Below are positions 36,611 to 48,436 of a stretch of 64,000 nt of DNA, piece after piece. How positions within the stretch are numbered: the first letter of the stretch is position 1; every line of letters begins with the position of its first letter. The DNA is from Druceiella hillmani (Eukaryota > Arthropoda > Insecta > Lepidoptera > Hepialidae). Below the pieces are notes generated by a model. The model had not been told where the DNA came from, did no database searches, and saw only the letters and a program-made list of their open reading frames with translations. The stretch is from the NCBI GenBank assembly GCA_039881145.1, contig JAYKKI010000027.1:24191001-24255000 (forward strand), read 5' to 3'. The position numbers and the translations under genes were made by a program.

Positions 36611-37158
36611 TTTCACTTCTTCATCGATTTTCATTCGTATTTAGAAAGAGTATTCCATTTTTCTTGGTTAGTTTCGATGTGCTATTCTTTTATTTTTTTA
36701 TTAAATGTAAAGACCAATCATTTCAAAATGAAATGCTGGGTCAAAAAAGATCGTAGTGTATAATTGTTTTATGTGAGTAATTAAAGAAAAAATTGGCAGA
36801 CAATTAAAGTTTCATATAATAATCACAATAATATGAATGAAAAATGTTTCCACATAATCTCTTAAATCAAGATTTAGATGTTATCATTTCAATTTAGAGA
36901 TTAAAATTTAGACTCAAAATAGCTTGTTCCTATGTTCATTATATTCCTTATGTTCCTATTTTCATTATATAACTTCTGAATTATATATAATTGTTTTCTA
37001 GAAAAAAAATTTTCGTACAATAAGTATTTCTCACCATATAAGGGACAATTTTTGCTGTAATCATTTTTCAAAATTTTCAATTTGGTCAAGTCGAAATGAT
37101 CCACGGTCACATATACACATATGCAATGTGATCAACGGTGAATCGCACGGCAGATGGG

Positions 37159-37299
37159 TCCCTTTTAAGCAAAAAGTCGAAATATATTACTATTAATATT
37201 TAAATGAGGAGCTTATGGTATATAACACTAATTGTGCAAATATAGCTTGCACTTGATCGATTTTTTTATTGTTCAGAATAATCGACCGAATCACCTATA

Positions 37300-37304
<5 letters not shown>
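37159..37304 (-). repeat. Recent inverted repeat, left copy
   Basis: The reverse complement of this 146 bp matches 44293-44437 with about seven differences. It abuts a (TA)n array exactly as the other copy does. It is the most similar repeat pair I found in the window. Confidence 0.88.
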
Positions 37305-37358
<54 letters not shown>

Positions 37359-37391
37359 AGTATGTATATATATATATATATATATATATAC
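37302..37391. repeat. (TA)n microsatellite, ~90 bp
   Basis: A TA array with a TATG interruption. It separates the recent inverted repeat copy from a CAGGTTGTCCAGTGGCAG sequence that could be a transposon end. Confidence 0.95.
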
Positions 37392-39785
37392 AGGTTGTCC
37401 AGTGGCAGATTTCAAAGTTGGTACTTTATGGCGGTAACGTTGTTAATATTCTCTAGTAAACATAAAAAGTTGTACACAAATCGATACACTTGCACGACTT
37501 AATATAAAATAAAACATGTAACTTCCAAGCAACACGGGTAAAGGTAGGTCCATTTTTATACAAAAGTGATTGTGATGTACATCCAAAAACGCATATTTCT
37601 GTCATATCAATATGTATTGCATGTATGAAACCTTTGGAAAACTAAAAATATTTGCAAAAATATTTTTCTTAAAAAAAGTGGTATTTCATGCAACAACCCT
37701 TTTTTAATACACTATATAATACTTAAAAGAAATATTTTCTCCTTTTCTCAGCAGAATTACCATATGATAAAAAACATTTATCTTTAATTAATTTTTAAGC
37801 GATAAAAATAAACAAGGTGGTTCTCTTTTTCATACGCGCACAAAATAAAATCACTCTGTGTAGCAGTAATTTTATCTGAACGCATTTTATATATGTTAGG
37901 GATTTGCTAATAATTTAAGGATATCTGAGTTAAATTTGTGATTTTTTTAAAAGAAAAATACTTAATTTTAGCCAATTGCGATGATGACAGAAATTTCACA
38001 TTTAGTGATTTAGTAATATGATGTTATTTTCTCAGGATTTTACAATAGTTATGTCATTACGATCTTTGTTTAGACAATTATTATTTTCTAAGGTAGACTT
38101 CAAGATCATTAGCAAATCTTTAGTTGTACATATTTTACTACAGTGATTTTTTTAAAATATACGTTTTTATTTTGAAAACTGAAAAAAATTACATCAAGTT
38201 TCAACAATAGCAGAAGCTGAGAAAAAAAAACAAAAGTCGCATAAATTCATGTTATTAGTGATAACAGTAAATAAAATTTCATGTTATTTAGTGGTAGAAT
38301 AGTTTTCGAAAAAAGTAACTAATGGAGGTAAGGATTTTTCAAAAAAGTAAAGAAAATCATAACTTCTGAACCATTGCCTTTTGCGGAACTATTGTTTCTC
38401 TTAAATGACTTATCTTTACCTTACAAAACATTTTTGGACCTTTGTAAATTTTCGTTCTTTGTAAATGCCCATTACATAATACATTAACAAATTAAATGAA
38501 AAAAAAAACAGCTGCTCGCTGAATCTGAAAGTTTCCTAAGAATATTTCAAGTCCAGATTTTAAACTAATAAAGGGGCTATGCGGAAGCGAATGATGTATC
38601 CTTGTGTGTGTGCCGATTCAGATTGTTAACCAGTTACATTCTTTTTTACTTCATCAATCACCGGCTCAACCTGGGTTCTATCACTAAAAAGCTGATGATT
38701 ATTGAAATCAGAAATTATTATCACTCTGTTAATATTATCCTAACTCATTATTATGAAAATATTTTTATTTTCTTCTTTAATTGTTTGAAACTTAAAAGCT
38801 CCTTAGAAAATAAAATTTCTTCTCACCGAATTTTGAAAACTTATAGAACTTATAATGCGTTCTACGGTTAGTTTTCAAAATTCCGACTGATATAATAAAT
38901 AATTTCTATTCCGGAAAATATATACTTCATTATGAATAAAAAAAAAATCTACTAAACAGTGCTGTAACTGTTTTATTTGTAAATATTTTGCACTAAAGAC
39001 CTCAAACATCAAAGTCAGATGTGGGTGCTTGCGATAGATACCTCGAGCTTCAATTATGGATCGTTCATAGTGGGCAATTGGCCATATTTCTCTCTCCTAG
39101 TGTTTCATGATTAGTCCACTTACATAAAATAACGTTTGGTTACCACTTACAGAAAATAAGACTCTGTCAAAAATCACGTACGAAGTTGTGAATTTAAATA
39201 AATTAGAGATCCTTTTCATTGTAAAAGGTATTATTGCTGCATGATAGTTGTTTTCACGAACAAAAAGAAAATTTAGACTTTTATCGTTATTTATTTACTT
39301 ATTTCAAGTTATTATTTATATAGAAACTTACTGCCTTAGAAATCAGAATTCACAAAAGCATAAAAAATTTGGTAAAACGTGAGTTTTAACTACTTTCTTA
39401 TTTACATATAAATAATTTAAAAAAATTTCACATAAATTTAAAAGCGTCTGGATATTAAAAACATTTGTTCTCAAACTCAATATTTTATTATTTTTAACAT
39501 AAAGTAAGGCTACGTAATTTAAATCAAACGAATTATTATTATTTAAGTTTGGAGATTAAAGTTTGTAAATAGTTCTATATCATGTGAATTCTGCTATTTG
39601 TAAATATCGTTTCATTATGCAGAAATTTCACATGAAGCAATAATTTAAATAAATTAATGCTAACTATGTAATGTAAACTAATGAGAAACGTGAATTAAAG
39701 TAAACCTAGTTATTCATGTTCAAAAGATAATCATTCCGGTTAGAATTTCTATGAAATACATACAAAATCTTGCAAGTAATTCAGT
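37392..39785. other. Unrecognised AT-rich DNA
   Basis: I see no gene. The 89-codon frame at 38602-38871 is Phe/Ile/Tyr/Asn-rich and has no family resemblance. Confidence 0.55.
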
Positions 39786-39799
39786 TTGCATAATCGATA

Positions 39800-39910
39800 T
39801 CTTGAGGCTGGTGGTACCTAAGCAAACATATGGGATTAAATTTGTTCCTGCTTTTGGCAGACGACTCGATTGAAGCAATGGGACGCAGTCTGTCGATATA
39901 GAGACAAAGG
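39800..39910 (+). repeat. Second unit related to 36.5 kb
   Basis: GGCTGGTGGTACCT, AAATTTGTTCCTGC, GACTCGATTGAAGCAATGGGAC match the 36.5 kb unit in order, with an indel in the middle. Confidence 0.5.
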
Positions 39911-39914
39911 CTAT

Positions 39915-41028
39915 CTTGGAATAAGTTTTTAGTATAAAAAAACTTTGGTGATTAATGGTAAATATTTTTTTTTTATTTTTTAAGAAGTTTATTTTATGAC
40001 TTGATATAATGGTGTCAAATATTGATAAAATGTGAATAAAATATTATGTTGTCAAATATCGGACAGAGTGGAAACTAAAAGCAACGCTTCTTACATAACC
40101 TACTAGAGATGTTTGAGAAATTTTTATTCTATAACATTCCAAAAAACACTAAAAAAAGTGAGGGTTTATTAATTACTAACATGATTTAATAGCATTGGCT
40201 TAACAAATAAATAGATCTAGTAATTATAAGATCCTTTCCACGGGATATATGGAAAATGAATATTTCTAAATACATTGTTATAATTTAAAATAATACCAAT
40301 GATGACGATTTCATTTTAAATATAGTAATAGTGATTTATTACTATCTGGCGTACTGTGTGGCATTTGCCGAATTCAAATGTTTTTTTCATTATTAAACTT
40401 TCACATTCTTTTAATTACCTATGACGTAAACTTTGGAAATAACTACAACATGTCTTTTTCCTAGTATGACAATAAAGTTAAAAATAGATTTATGGACTAA
40501 TTGGCAAAATATATAATAAATATAATACCCAGTTTGTGTATAAATTGATTTCTAACATACTTTTACATGAAAAGTTAGAATTTATACTATCTCCATATAA
40601 TAAAATAACGAGGAAAATAAATTAATTTCAAAATTAATTTGTCATTCACCTAAATGAAAATTTCCTTATTATTTTAAATAAATATTAGCAGATAAGATAT
40701 AAGAAAGTTATTAGAAACTTTAAAATGTTTGCCAAAAACCTTCACTCACTGAGCTCCCGATAATAAATAACACTATCGCTAGATATTCTCTTCCATTAGC
40801 CATAGCTTTCAAGAAACTATTACTTTTCGGAAACCTCTTTAAACGAACCTTAAAAGATTTTGCTTTATATTGGTGTAAATCTATCAAAAAAATAAGTTAA
40901 TAGAATCAGTGATCCATTTTACTCAGTGAACCATTATAACAAACGTAAAATCTATATTTTACTCCTCGTACCTCTTCCAAATTTAGTTACTTCGAAAGAA
41001 AAAGAACTTGATATAACTGCATTAAAGT
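39915..41028. other. Unrecognised AT-rich DNA
   Basis: No gene seen. Confidence 0.55.
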
Positions 41029-41029
41029 A

Positions 41030-41248
41030 GTACTTACCTGGCGCTCTGCAAATAACGCTTAACCAGCGATAGAAAAACGCCTAACGTATTTAACATTAAC
41101 TTTGCAAGTTTAATTTAACTAGTGACAGAAATATAATAGCACTTACCTAGCGTCCTGCAACAAACCCTCTAACCAGGGATAGCAAAACATTTAGTACTTG
41201 ACCAGCACTCTTTAAACTGCCGCTTAACTAGTGACAGCAATATAGAAT
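41030..41248. repeat. Four-copy ~55 bp tandem repeat
   Basis: Units start at about 41030, 41086, 41139 and 41194. Each begins G(T/C)A(C/T)TT and ends TTAAC(C/T)AG(C/T/G)GA(T/C)AG.AA. Two units contain ACTTACCTRGCG, whose reverse complement is a good splice-donor sequence (CAGGTAAGT, TAGGTAAGT). The array starts where the gypsy integrase similarity ends. Confidence 0.85.
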
Positions 41249-41277
41249 AGTAGAGTCCATATAATACAAAATCCTTC

Positions 41278-41475
41278 CAAGTATGTCAAGGGATGAAGCT
41301 TTAGGCATTGGATGAAATTTTACTTGAACTTTGTACAAATAACTTACTACAGAAACTAGTCAGCTACAGAATTTATTTTGTAGTTAAACATAGTTTTAAA
41401 CCAATACATATTATAATTTTTCAATAGTTTTATACCATCCAAGATGCATTATAACCCCATAAGTGAGACTTAAAA
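41278..41475 (-). pseudogene. Ty3/gypsy integrase N-terminal relic
   Basis: The minus strand reads VIMHLGWYKTIEKL near 41412-41455, fitting the histidine part of the integrase HHCC zinc-binding domain (H-G--KT). After a frameshifted stretch it reads KFHPMPKASSLDILGRI, which matches the linker just before the catalytic core (HP-PK---PW). Stops interrupt the region between them, where the two cysteines would lie. Confidence 0.65.
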
Positions 41476-41589
41476 CGGACCATCCCAAAGCTCTAAGTAA
41501 TATAGGTAAGCAGAAGCTCTAACTAATATAGGCAAATACTACCTTTCCTTTGAACCTTTCTGTGGAGGATTCCTTAACGAATTTTATAA

Positions 41590-42200
41590 GTTTTTGCTAC
41601 TTCATGATCGACAAGATTTTTTCCTAAGTATTATAAAGATTGTGAAACTCTTCATTTCGTCCTTATTGCGCAGAAATCCATTTAACAATGAGATTGGTAA
41701 CATTGATTCGTTTACAGTCTACGTATTGAAAACAATTACGATTTTGAAGCTGCTCTTTTTCTCTCAGACAATCGCGACTTTCAAGTAGCATAGGGAGGGA
41801 GATTCTTGTAAAGAAATCAGCATGTGCCATACATTTATCCCTGTATACAATTTCAAACTCAAAACTTGAGGGAAAATCCACTACCTATGCACCATTGGAG
41901 TGAGATCCAAATTTTATGGCTTGAACGTAAATAATGACTATCCGTAACTGCAATTATTTGTCTACCATGTAATAACACCGAGACCCAAAAAACTCACAAG
42001 AATGATATCAGACCTTTTGTGCGATTACTGAAATATATAAATACGTGAGCTGAACCGTTCTTTCTTTTCATCTATATAGTACCGTAACCTATCAAACTAT
42101 CATCAATATGCAATTCTATTTCAAAACTGAGGTCAAAAATCATCAACGCGAGTTCACTATTCAGAGATTAAATTATTTTCCTCCTAATACTTTCATGAGA
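41590..42200 (-). pseudogene. Ty3/gypsy RNase H relic
   Basis: ELHIDDSLIGYGTI near 42077-42115 corresponds to the first RNase H motif (-L-TDAS--G-GA). FIYFSNRTK follows, then a shifted frame with HGRQIIAVTDSHYL (the catalytic TD motif), and lastly FEFEIVYRDKCMAHADFFTR at 41800-41868, the conserved end of the domain (--YR-G--N--AD-LSR). Several stops and frame changes lie between. Confidence 0.8.
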
Positions 42201-42206
42201 ATTTTT

Positions 42207-42965
42207 TCAGTCGATATTGCATAATAGGGTCATAATTTTGTCGAACTTGTGAACAAATTGTCTAAAATAAGAGTTTAAACCTATGACCTGGCGCAACTGG
42301 GTGACAATTTGCCGAGAGGACGAATCCACTAAAGATTTACTTTTCTTACAGTCGAGCCTAGTTTCATCACGATTAGCTTCGAAGCCTGAATGTTTTTTTA
42401 AAAGTAACACTTTTGAAAATTGAAAGAAAATCCAATATTTGTCAGAATTTGTAACACTATTTGCAAGCAACATTTGTAAAGCTTAGTCTACATGGAAAGC
42501 TACAATTAAAATATCGTCCACGTATAGAAATTTGTAAGTCTCGGAGAATTTTAGTATCCGCGCGCTAAAGAAATTTGGGATGTTACGAAGTTCAAAAAAA
42601 GCATATTAAGATATTCATGTTTTACAAACGCGCTTTATGGAACTCTACAGGAATTGATGAAAACCGCTAATCATATACAATTGCATATGCAACTAGTTAA
42701 TTTGATCAGATTTGAGAGATAATGGAAAACAATCAGGTACGGAATTATCACTTATCTCCCTATAATCCACGCACGCGCAGTCTGTGCCGTCCTCTTTCTT
42801 GACAAGTAAAATGGGACTCGCGAACGGTGAACAGCTTGGTCATATTATATTTGCAGAAAGAAATTCATTAATTTTTTTCTCTCACTATTTGCCTTCCGCC
42901 TAGGCTCAGCCTATAAAGCCGACGATACACCGTTTTACTGGTGTCTTTCAGCTTGATTTTATAGG
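42207..42965 (-). pseudogene. Ty3/gypsy reverse transcriptase relic
   Basis: Motifs in order on the minus strand: IKLKDTSKTVYRRLYRLS near 42900-42960; SPFASPILLVKKEDGT near 42786-42840; CACVDYREISDNSVPDCFPL near 42740; FFELRNIPNFFS near 42580; LYVDDILIV with the YVDD active site intact at 42513-42524; then QLRQVIGLNSYFRQFV near 42230-42285, the connection to RNase H. These are the standard Ty3/gypsy RT blocks. The block between FPL and FFEL, including the first catalytic aspartate, is not recognisable. Frameshifts break the ORF. Confidence 0.85.
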
Positions 42966-43079
42966 GGCAATAAGTGCCGAAGAGCTATGAATTGTATTAC
43001 ATTATTAAATTGAACCGTGGTTAAAATTTTATGTCTACTTCCCACGCTAGACTGTCCAATTACAGTATTAAAATAATCT

Positions 43080-43145
43080 TAACTTTTAGGTTGAGGTTCG
43101 AGTGATAACTTAATTAGTGAACACATTGCACCTGAATCTTAATAA
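43080..43145 (-). pseudogene. Ty3/gypsy protease active-site relic
   Basis: The minus strand reads DSGAMCSLIKLSLEPQ, matching the retroelement aspartic protease start (LLDSGA--S-I). The DSG catalytic triplet is intact at about 43128-43139. An in-frame stop immediately precedes it, so the upstream ORF at 43139-43333 ends one codon before the motif. Confidence 0.65.
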
Positions 43146-43269
43146 AATAAAGAGGGCTGGCCCGAATTCGCGAAAATACCAAAAGGCGTACTGATAGTAC
43201 ACATATCCACACGCATGTCTAACATGGTGTTAGAGTTCCCAGAACTGACCTCCGGCCCTGACTTCTCAA

Positions 43270-43478
43270 ATTGCAGTGAACAACTTGATGCGTAGGGCGC
43301 ACTTAGCCACATTTGAAACAAGAGACTCTGCACTCGTCAACTTCTCCATTCCTCGATCCTTACCGAAGTGCTCATCATCGCTAAATTTGGGTTCTCAATT
43401 CTTATCAATCTAGTATCTCTTCGGTACAATGGTGCCTTGTAACCTATTTTTCCACACCGGTAACACTTGACAAGTTGA
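43270..43478 (-). pseudogene. Gag zinc-knuckle relics
   Basis: Two cysteine motifs occur before the protease. The first reads CYRCGKIGYKAPLY near 43430-43478; relative to the C-x2-C-x4-H-x4-C knuckle, both the histidine and the last cysteine positions are tyrosine. The second reads CFKCG, then after a stop HQVVHC, near 43273-43325. Knuckles at this place are typical of Ty3/gypsy gag-pol. Both are broken. Confidence 0.65.
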
Positions 43479-43499
43479 GATGCCGTCATAGGTTTAAAT

Positions 43500-43537
43500 T
43501 GATTTTCATCTCCGCATATTGGCGGAGATGAAAATCA
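43500..43537. repeat. Perfect 16 bp hairpin in gypsy relic
   Basis: TGATTTTCATCTCCGC and GCGGAGATGAAAATCA flank a 6-base loop (ATATTG). The arms are perfect. Confidence 0.95.
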
Positions 43538-43673
43538 TTCATTTATTCAATTCCAGATTCCAGATTTTTTCTTTCAAAATGATATAGCCTTAAGCACTCT
43601 TTTAAATTGATTTCATATCATATCCGATATAAAAGCTACTCGTTGAATACAACTATCAAATCTAGTCATCTGT

Positions 43674-43695
43674 ACCATCACTTTATAGTGATGGT
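43674..43695. repeat. Perfect 9 bp hairpin
   Basis: ACCATCACT and AGTGATGGT flank TTAT. Confidence 0.85.
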
Positions 43696-44039
43696 CCACG
43701 TGACATGCACACGTAGCATTGCTATTTATTCAATTTACACCAGGATATGTCAGGAAATAAAATAAGTGACAGTCACACGTATGTTGACCTTTGATTGCGT
43801 GGCTAAATGAAATCATGAGCGTTTATCCTTGAATGGATTCGTCCACCATATAAATGTAAGATTCACGACTTTGCGTTCATGTTGTCCTCATCTAGAACGT
43901 ATTCCTGAGGTTTGTTTTGTTTCGATCCTAAAAGGCGTTCATTCTCTTTGACGGTACCAAAAATTATATCTTTGCAGCTCTAACAGTATCCTTCATTTAT
44001 CACTGGGATCATTATCTTGCTAAATAGTCCAGAATCCCA

Positions 44040-44078
44040 TTCCTGATGACAAGAAAAGGTCAGGATCTTCATCAGGAA
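44040..44078. repeat. Perfect 10 bp inverted repeat
   Basis: TTCCTGATGA (44040-44049) and TCATCAGGAA (44069-44078) flank a 19-base loop. Confidence 0.8.
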
Positions 44079-44245
44079 ATGCGTAGTGTTTTTAGCATTC
44101 GCGTGCGATTCACCCCTTACTTATTTCTTCTTGTCCGTCCACCACACGAACTGTCAAATGTCAACTACCTGTCGCTTGATTCATGACGCTCGCCGATTAA
44201 AAGTTCGCAATTATGTTCGTGATCGTAGCTCGACTTTGTTGGACT

Positions 44246-44248
<3 letters not shown>

Positions 44249-44294
<46 letters not shown>
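44249..44294. repeat. (TA)n microsatellite, ~46 bp
   Basis: A TA array with one C interruption, abutting the recent inverted repeat. Confidence 0.95.
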
Positions 44295-44437
44295 TCTACA
44301 GGTGATTCGGTCGATTATTCTGAACAATAAAAAAATCGGTCAAGTGCAAGCTATATTTGCACAACTTGTGTTATATACCATAAGCTCCTCATTGAAATAT
44401 TAATAGTAATATATCCCGACTTTTTGCTTAAAAGGGA
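44293..44437 (+). repeat. Recent inverted repeat, right copy
   Basis: Reverse complement of 37159-37304 with about seven differences. It contains TGATTCGGTCGATTATTCTG and GTGCAAGCTATATTTGCA; the latter holds a small palindrome (GCAAGCTATATTTGC-like). It has no reading frame of note. Confidence 0.88.
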
Positions 44438-44439
44438 AG

Positions 44440-46560
44440 GTAAATTGTTTGTGAAAATTAGTGGTGAAAAATATTTTAACGCCGATAATTTTTGTTCAGT
44501 CTATATCTGATTCCCAATGTTCATGATTTTTTTCAGTGTTTTGTGAGCGATTCTTTTGGTAAATAGATAGAGGACATTAATTGTAAAGCATTTTCCTAAA
44601 AAAATTTATTAAAAATACGGTTAAATTTGTGAGTCAACAAGCTTTCATTTAACATCATACATGATAACCTTGATAGAATTTTTTTATTTCTCAATTTACC
44701 CTGTGAACTTAACCCCACAATCAAAATTCACCCCTTTATACTTCACGTTTTTAATTAAGTCATCATACTCTACGTTTATAACTAAGAAATTTTATTTTTT
44801 GCACAAAATATTAAAGAGAAAAAATTAAATAATCAGAATATGCATATGCATATAAATATGGATACGAAAATATATATTTTTATATTGCAAAATTAATACA
44901 CATGGTTTTAAAGAATATGATTTAAAAATAATTAATTATGATTGCCTATTAACTAAAATTACTTATAAAAGACCCTTCTTAACTTTTTTTGCCAAGGCCG
45001 ACCTTTAAATATATATTCGTGTATTTCGTGAACAGGTCAATATTATTAATAATTAAAGAAAAATTATATTTTAATTTTTATTAAATTGACTTACTGATAC
45101 TACACCTCAATTACTAGGCCGAGAAACTGAATATAAAGGAGTTGTGATCAAAATATTTATTTAGTTTTTACTTGCTGCAAATAAACGCTGCCGCTTTCAT
45201 GATTTTGGCGACAAGCATACAGACATTTTATTTTAAATAACGTCTAGATTCTTGACAAAAATGTATAGTCGCTTACATATAAATATTAAAAGTATAAAAT
45301 GTTTTTAATGACTTATTATGTTTATATTTTTTTAACTATGAAAATACATTACGTATCGTATCTTTCACATTACACAAAAATGTTGAAAATTTCATTAGAA
45401 TTCGTTGATTTATATTAGTCATTACTTTTTTAATAATTTATTAAAATTAACTTTAATTAGAATTTGTTTTAATAGTATTTATGAGACAGACCTGATAAAA
45501 CTGGGGCAAAAATATAAATTTTCCCGGTCCGCCTTAGAGTTGAGCTTTACTTAAATAATTCTTTTTGACGATACCTCATACGTTTGAAGAAAAAAAAATC
45601 TTAAGATTTTTTTAATTATTAAGTTTGTGTAAGCCTCCTAAAAATATAATATTCAAGTTCTTTTAAATACGATTTTTAGTTTAAAAATATATTATATATC
45701 AATTTTTAGGCTCTATATCAATCCGTTTAGAAGTTAGAAGCCTCAGATAGAAGGACGGGTGACCGGAAAGATGATGTTCCGTTTGGGAGCTGTATATTGA
45801 ACCTTATAAATCTAAAGAAATAAATTTATAAATGGCAGCCTCTCGAGAAAGTTTGAATTTGTCGCCAAATTCTTGATTTTATTTCACTCAAAATTTTATG
45901 CAAAAATTTAGCTAAAACAACCAACGACTTTGAGGTATACACCAATTGTGCAAAGATAGTTTTAAGGAAAACAAGCCCAAAGTGTAAATTGATGACGTTT
46001 TTATGATTTTGAGAGATTAACATTTCTTTTGTTTTGAGATTAAACCTTTTCCAGTTACATAATTTTGCCAATCATTTATTTTGCAAGTATACATGCAAAA
46101 TTTATAATATACTGTCTTCTTTTTCAGGATATCAATAACATTTATATTATAAAAATATCAAGCTTTAAGTTCTTAGTTGTACTAATGGTACCTAAATAAC
46201 TTGGTTATTTAGTAGTGCAAAGCATCGCCAAAATATATCGCCTATACACATTTTAACGTTTCCAATGCTAAAACTTATATAGACATTAACTTCAAAAAGA
46301 AAGGATCAAGTATAAATAATCTAAAATGGGAATTCAAACAGGTACACTTGGTGTGATTGATATTATATCTACAGCGCGCTCTCTAACTCTGTTCGCTGGT
46401 GATTCACATCTCGTAAAATTTTAAAAATTTACTAATAAAGTTTTAATCCCATTTCCTCAAGAGTTCCATTTTCAACAATCAAAAAAAATTATAAACAAGT
46501 AGAGCAAAAAAAATTCGCGTTTTTTACTGTCTAAAATTTTCAGTTATTAAAATGATGCTA
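44440..46560. other. Unrecognised AT-rich DNA
   Basis: No gene seen in 2.1 kb. A GGACGGGTGACCGGAAAGATG patch near 45752 resembles words of insect dispersed repeats. Confidence 0.55.
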
Positions 46561-46562
46561 AT

Positions 46563-46831
46563 AAATTGACTTAATATATTCAGTATATTATCATGTAATA
46601 GATGAAATTATGGAAATCTTTTTTGAATTAAACTAATTTTCGGGAAATTAGTTTAAGCACTTAATAACAGCCATAAATGCTAGTTGAAATTACATGAAAT
46701 TGACTTAATATATTCAGTATAACATCATGTAATAGATGAAATTATGGAACTCTTTTTTGAATTAAACTAATTTTCGGGAAATTAGTTTGAGCATTTACTA
46801 ACAGCCGTAAATGCTAGTTGAAATTACATGA
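46563..46831 (+). repeat. Two-copy 134 bp tandem duplication
   Basis: AAATTGACTTAATATATTCA starts at 46563 and 46697. The copies differ at few positions. Each contains the inverted repeat AAACTAATTTT / GAAATTAGTTT. The segment also lies at the start of the large duplication, whose other copy (59840) has one unit. Confidence 0.93.
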
Positions 46832-48268
46832 ATTACGTATTTTTTAAGTGTAGTATTTGAAAGGAACATTAGGGAAATGCGGTTTTTATTGGATAAAAAA
46901 ACTACTTGACTATATTAAAATATTTTTGTAAAATATTTCCCAGGAAATTTTATTTAAATTGTAATACTTCTTTATTTCTCAAATATTAAAATACAATAAC
47001 AATTGCATAAAAAACAAACAATTGGAAAAATAGTAATAAGACAAAAAACAAATAAATAGGTTATTCAAATAACTTGACCTTAATCAATTGAATGGAAAGT
47101 TAAAAAAAAACACGTGTAGCAAATATAAAATAAAACAAACCGAGGTAAGGTTTGGAGTAAGATCTAGAGCTGGGATCATTTTCTTAAAAGTGAAGTTACC
47201 GTTAGGCGTAATAAATTATATTTTCTTTCAAATAACCTAAAGGAAACTCTAATTGTTTAACCCGGAAAAGCACATCAAACTTAAAAACAGATAATTATTT
47301 TGGAAGCGCAATAAAGTACGCAACATGACACCCTGTCCCATATTTAATTACACGTCGTAAAATAAAATTAAATGAGAGTGTTTCGGGTTAATATTTATAA
47401 CTACCCTCTGTTTCCAACACAACTTTTAAAGGAGGAGAGAATTTAAAATAAAATCTCGAGCGTTAGCTTAAATCGAGCTTTGGCTCGTACTTTTGCAAGG
47501 AAACTCGAGTAAAAACAGTTTTAATTAGAGACACCGTCAGGCGCAAGGTAGACGCGGACAACGAGCAGCCGTGAAACTGACTCGTTAGCCAATTATAAAG
47601 TAAATTACTCATATATATCTGAACTTTAAATGAAGACATTTAAGGTTGATACTTGTTTACTTTCGAGTTGTTAAACTTGAGGGGTAAATGAAATTAAATC
47701 CGACATGCTAATTAGGTGATTTAAAGAAAATTTACCGATGATTGGTTGTGGCTAAGATTTCTGTTATTTATTTCGGACAAGCACGCTTATATAATGGGAA
47801 ATCGAGACTATTTCCAATGAGTTAATTAATGGCGTTATTATTTTAATTATTTGTTTGGGAAAATATCAAGTTTTGGAGATGAACGGAACATCACTGTCCA
47901 ATGTGAAATTTAGTTGTAACAGATATTTAATAATCCACGTATGTATATTTATAAAAGATTTGTTAATAAACTTTGCTTTCAGCATTTATTTGATATGTAT
48001 TTAATATGCTGTTACTTAAGTATTCAGTCCAGAAATTCCAACGGTGGAAAAATACATTTTCAAATTATGATACTGAAATATTGCAAGGCAAAAGCGTTAA
48101 TTTGAGGATTATCATTTTTTGAGCCAGATATCAATTTTATGCGTTGTCTTTTAACATTCAAATATAACTAATAACCTTAAAAATACTTAATTAGATACTC
48201 GAAAGTGTTGAGCATTAAGCAGAAAGTCGAGAATGTTTCATATAGTCAAGTTCTATCTCTCTCTATGT

Positions 48269-48436
<168 letters not shown>

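Larger units (their letters stand above)
41270..44060 (-). mobile_element. Decayed Ty3/gypsy-type LTR retrotransposon
   Basis: On the minus strand the domains occur in the Ty3/gypsy order: zinc-knuckle region, aspartic protease, reverse transcriptase, RNase H, integrase N-terminus. The integrase catalytic core is missing or unrecognisable because similarity stops near 41270, next to the 55 bp tandem repeat. Upstream (43550-44060) the sequence probably includes gag but is too decayed to confirm. I found no pair of LTRs. Many stops and frameshifts mean the element cannot encode an active polyprotein. Confidence 0.85.

Noticed and set aside
37390..37440. Second mariner end (CAGGTTGTCCAGTGGCAG)
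   Set aside because: The start resembles some Tc1/mariner ends, but no matching inverted end or transposase sequence was found nearby.
41030..41045. U1 snRNA start (ACTTACCTGGCG)
   Set aside because: Only the first dozen bases match. The rest is a 55 bp tandem repeat unit with no U1 stem-loops.
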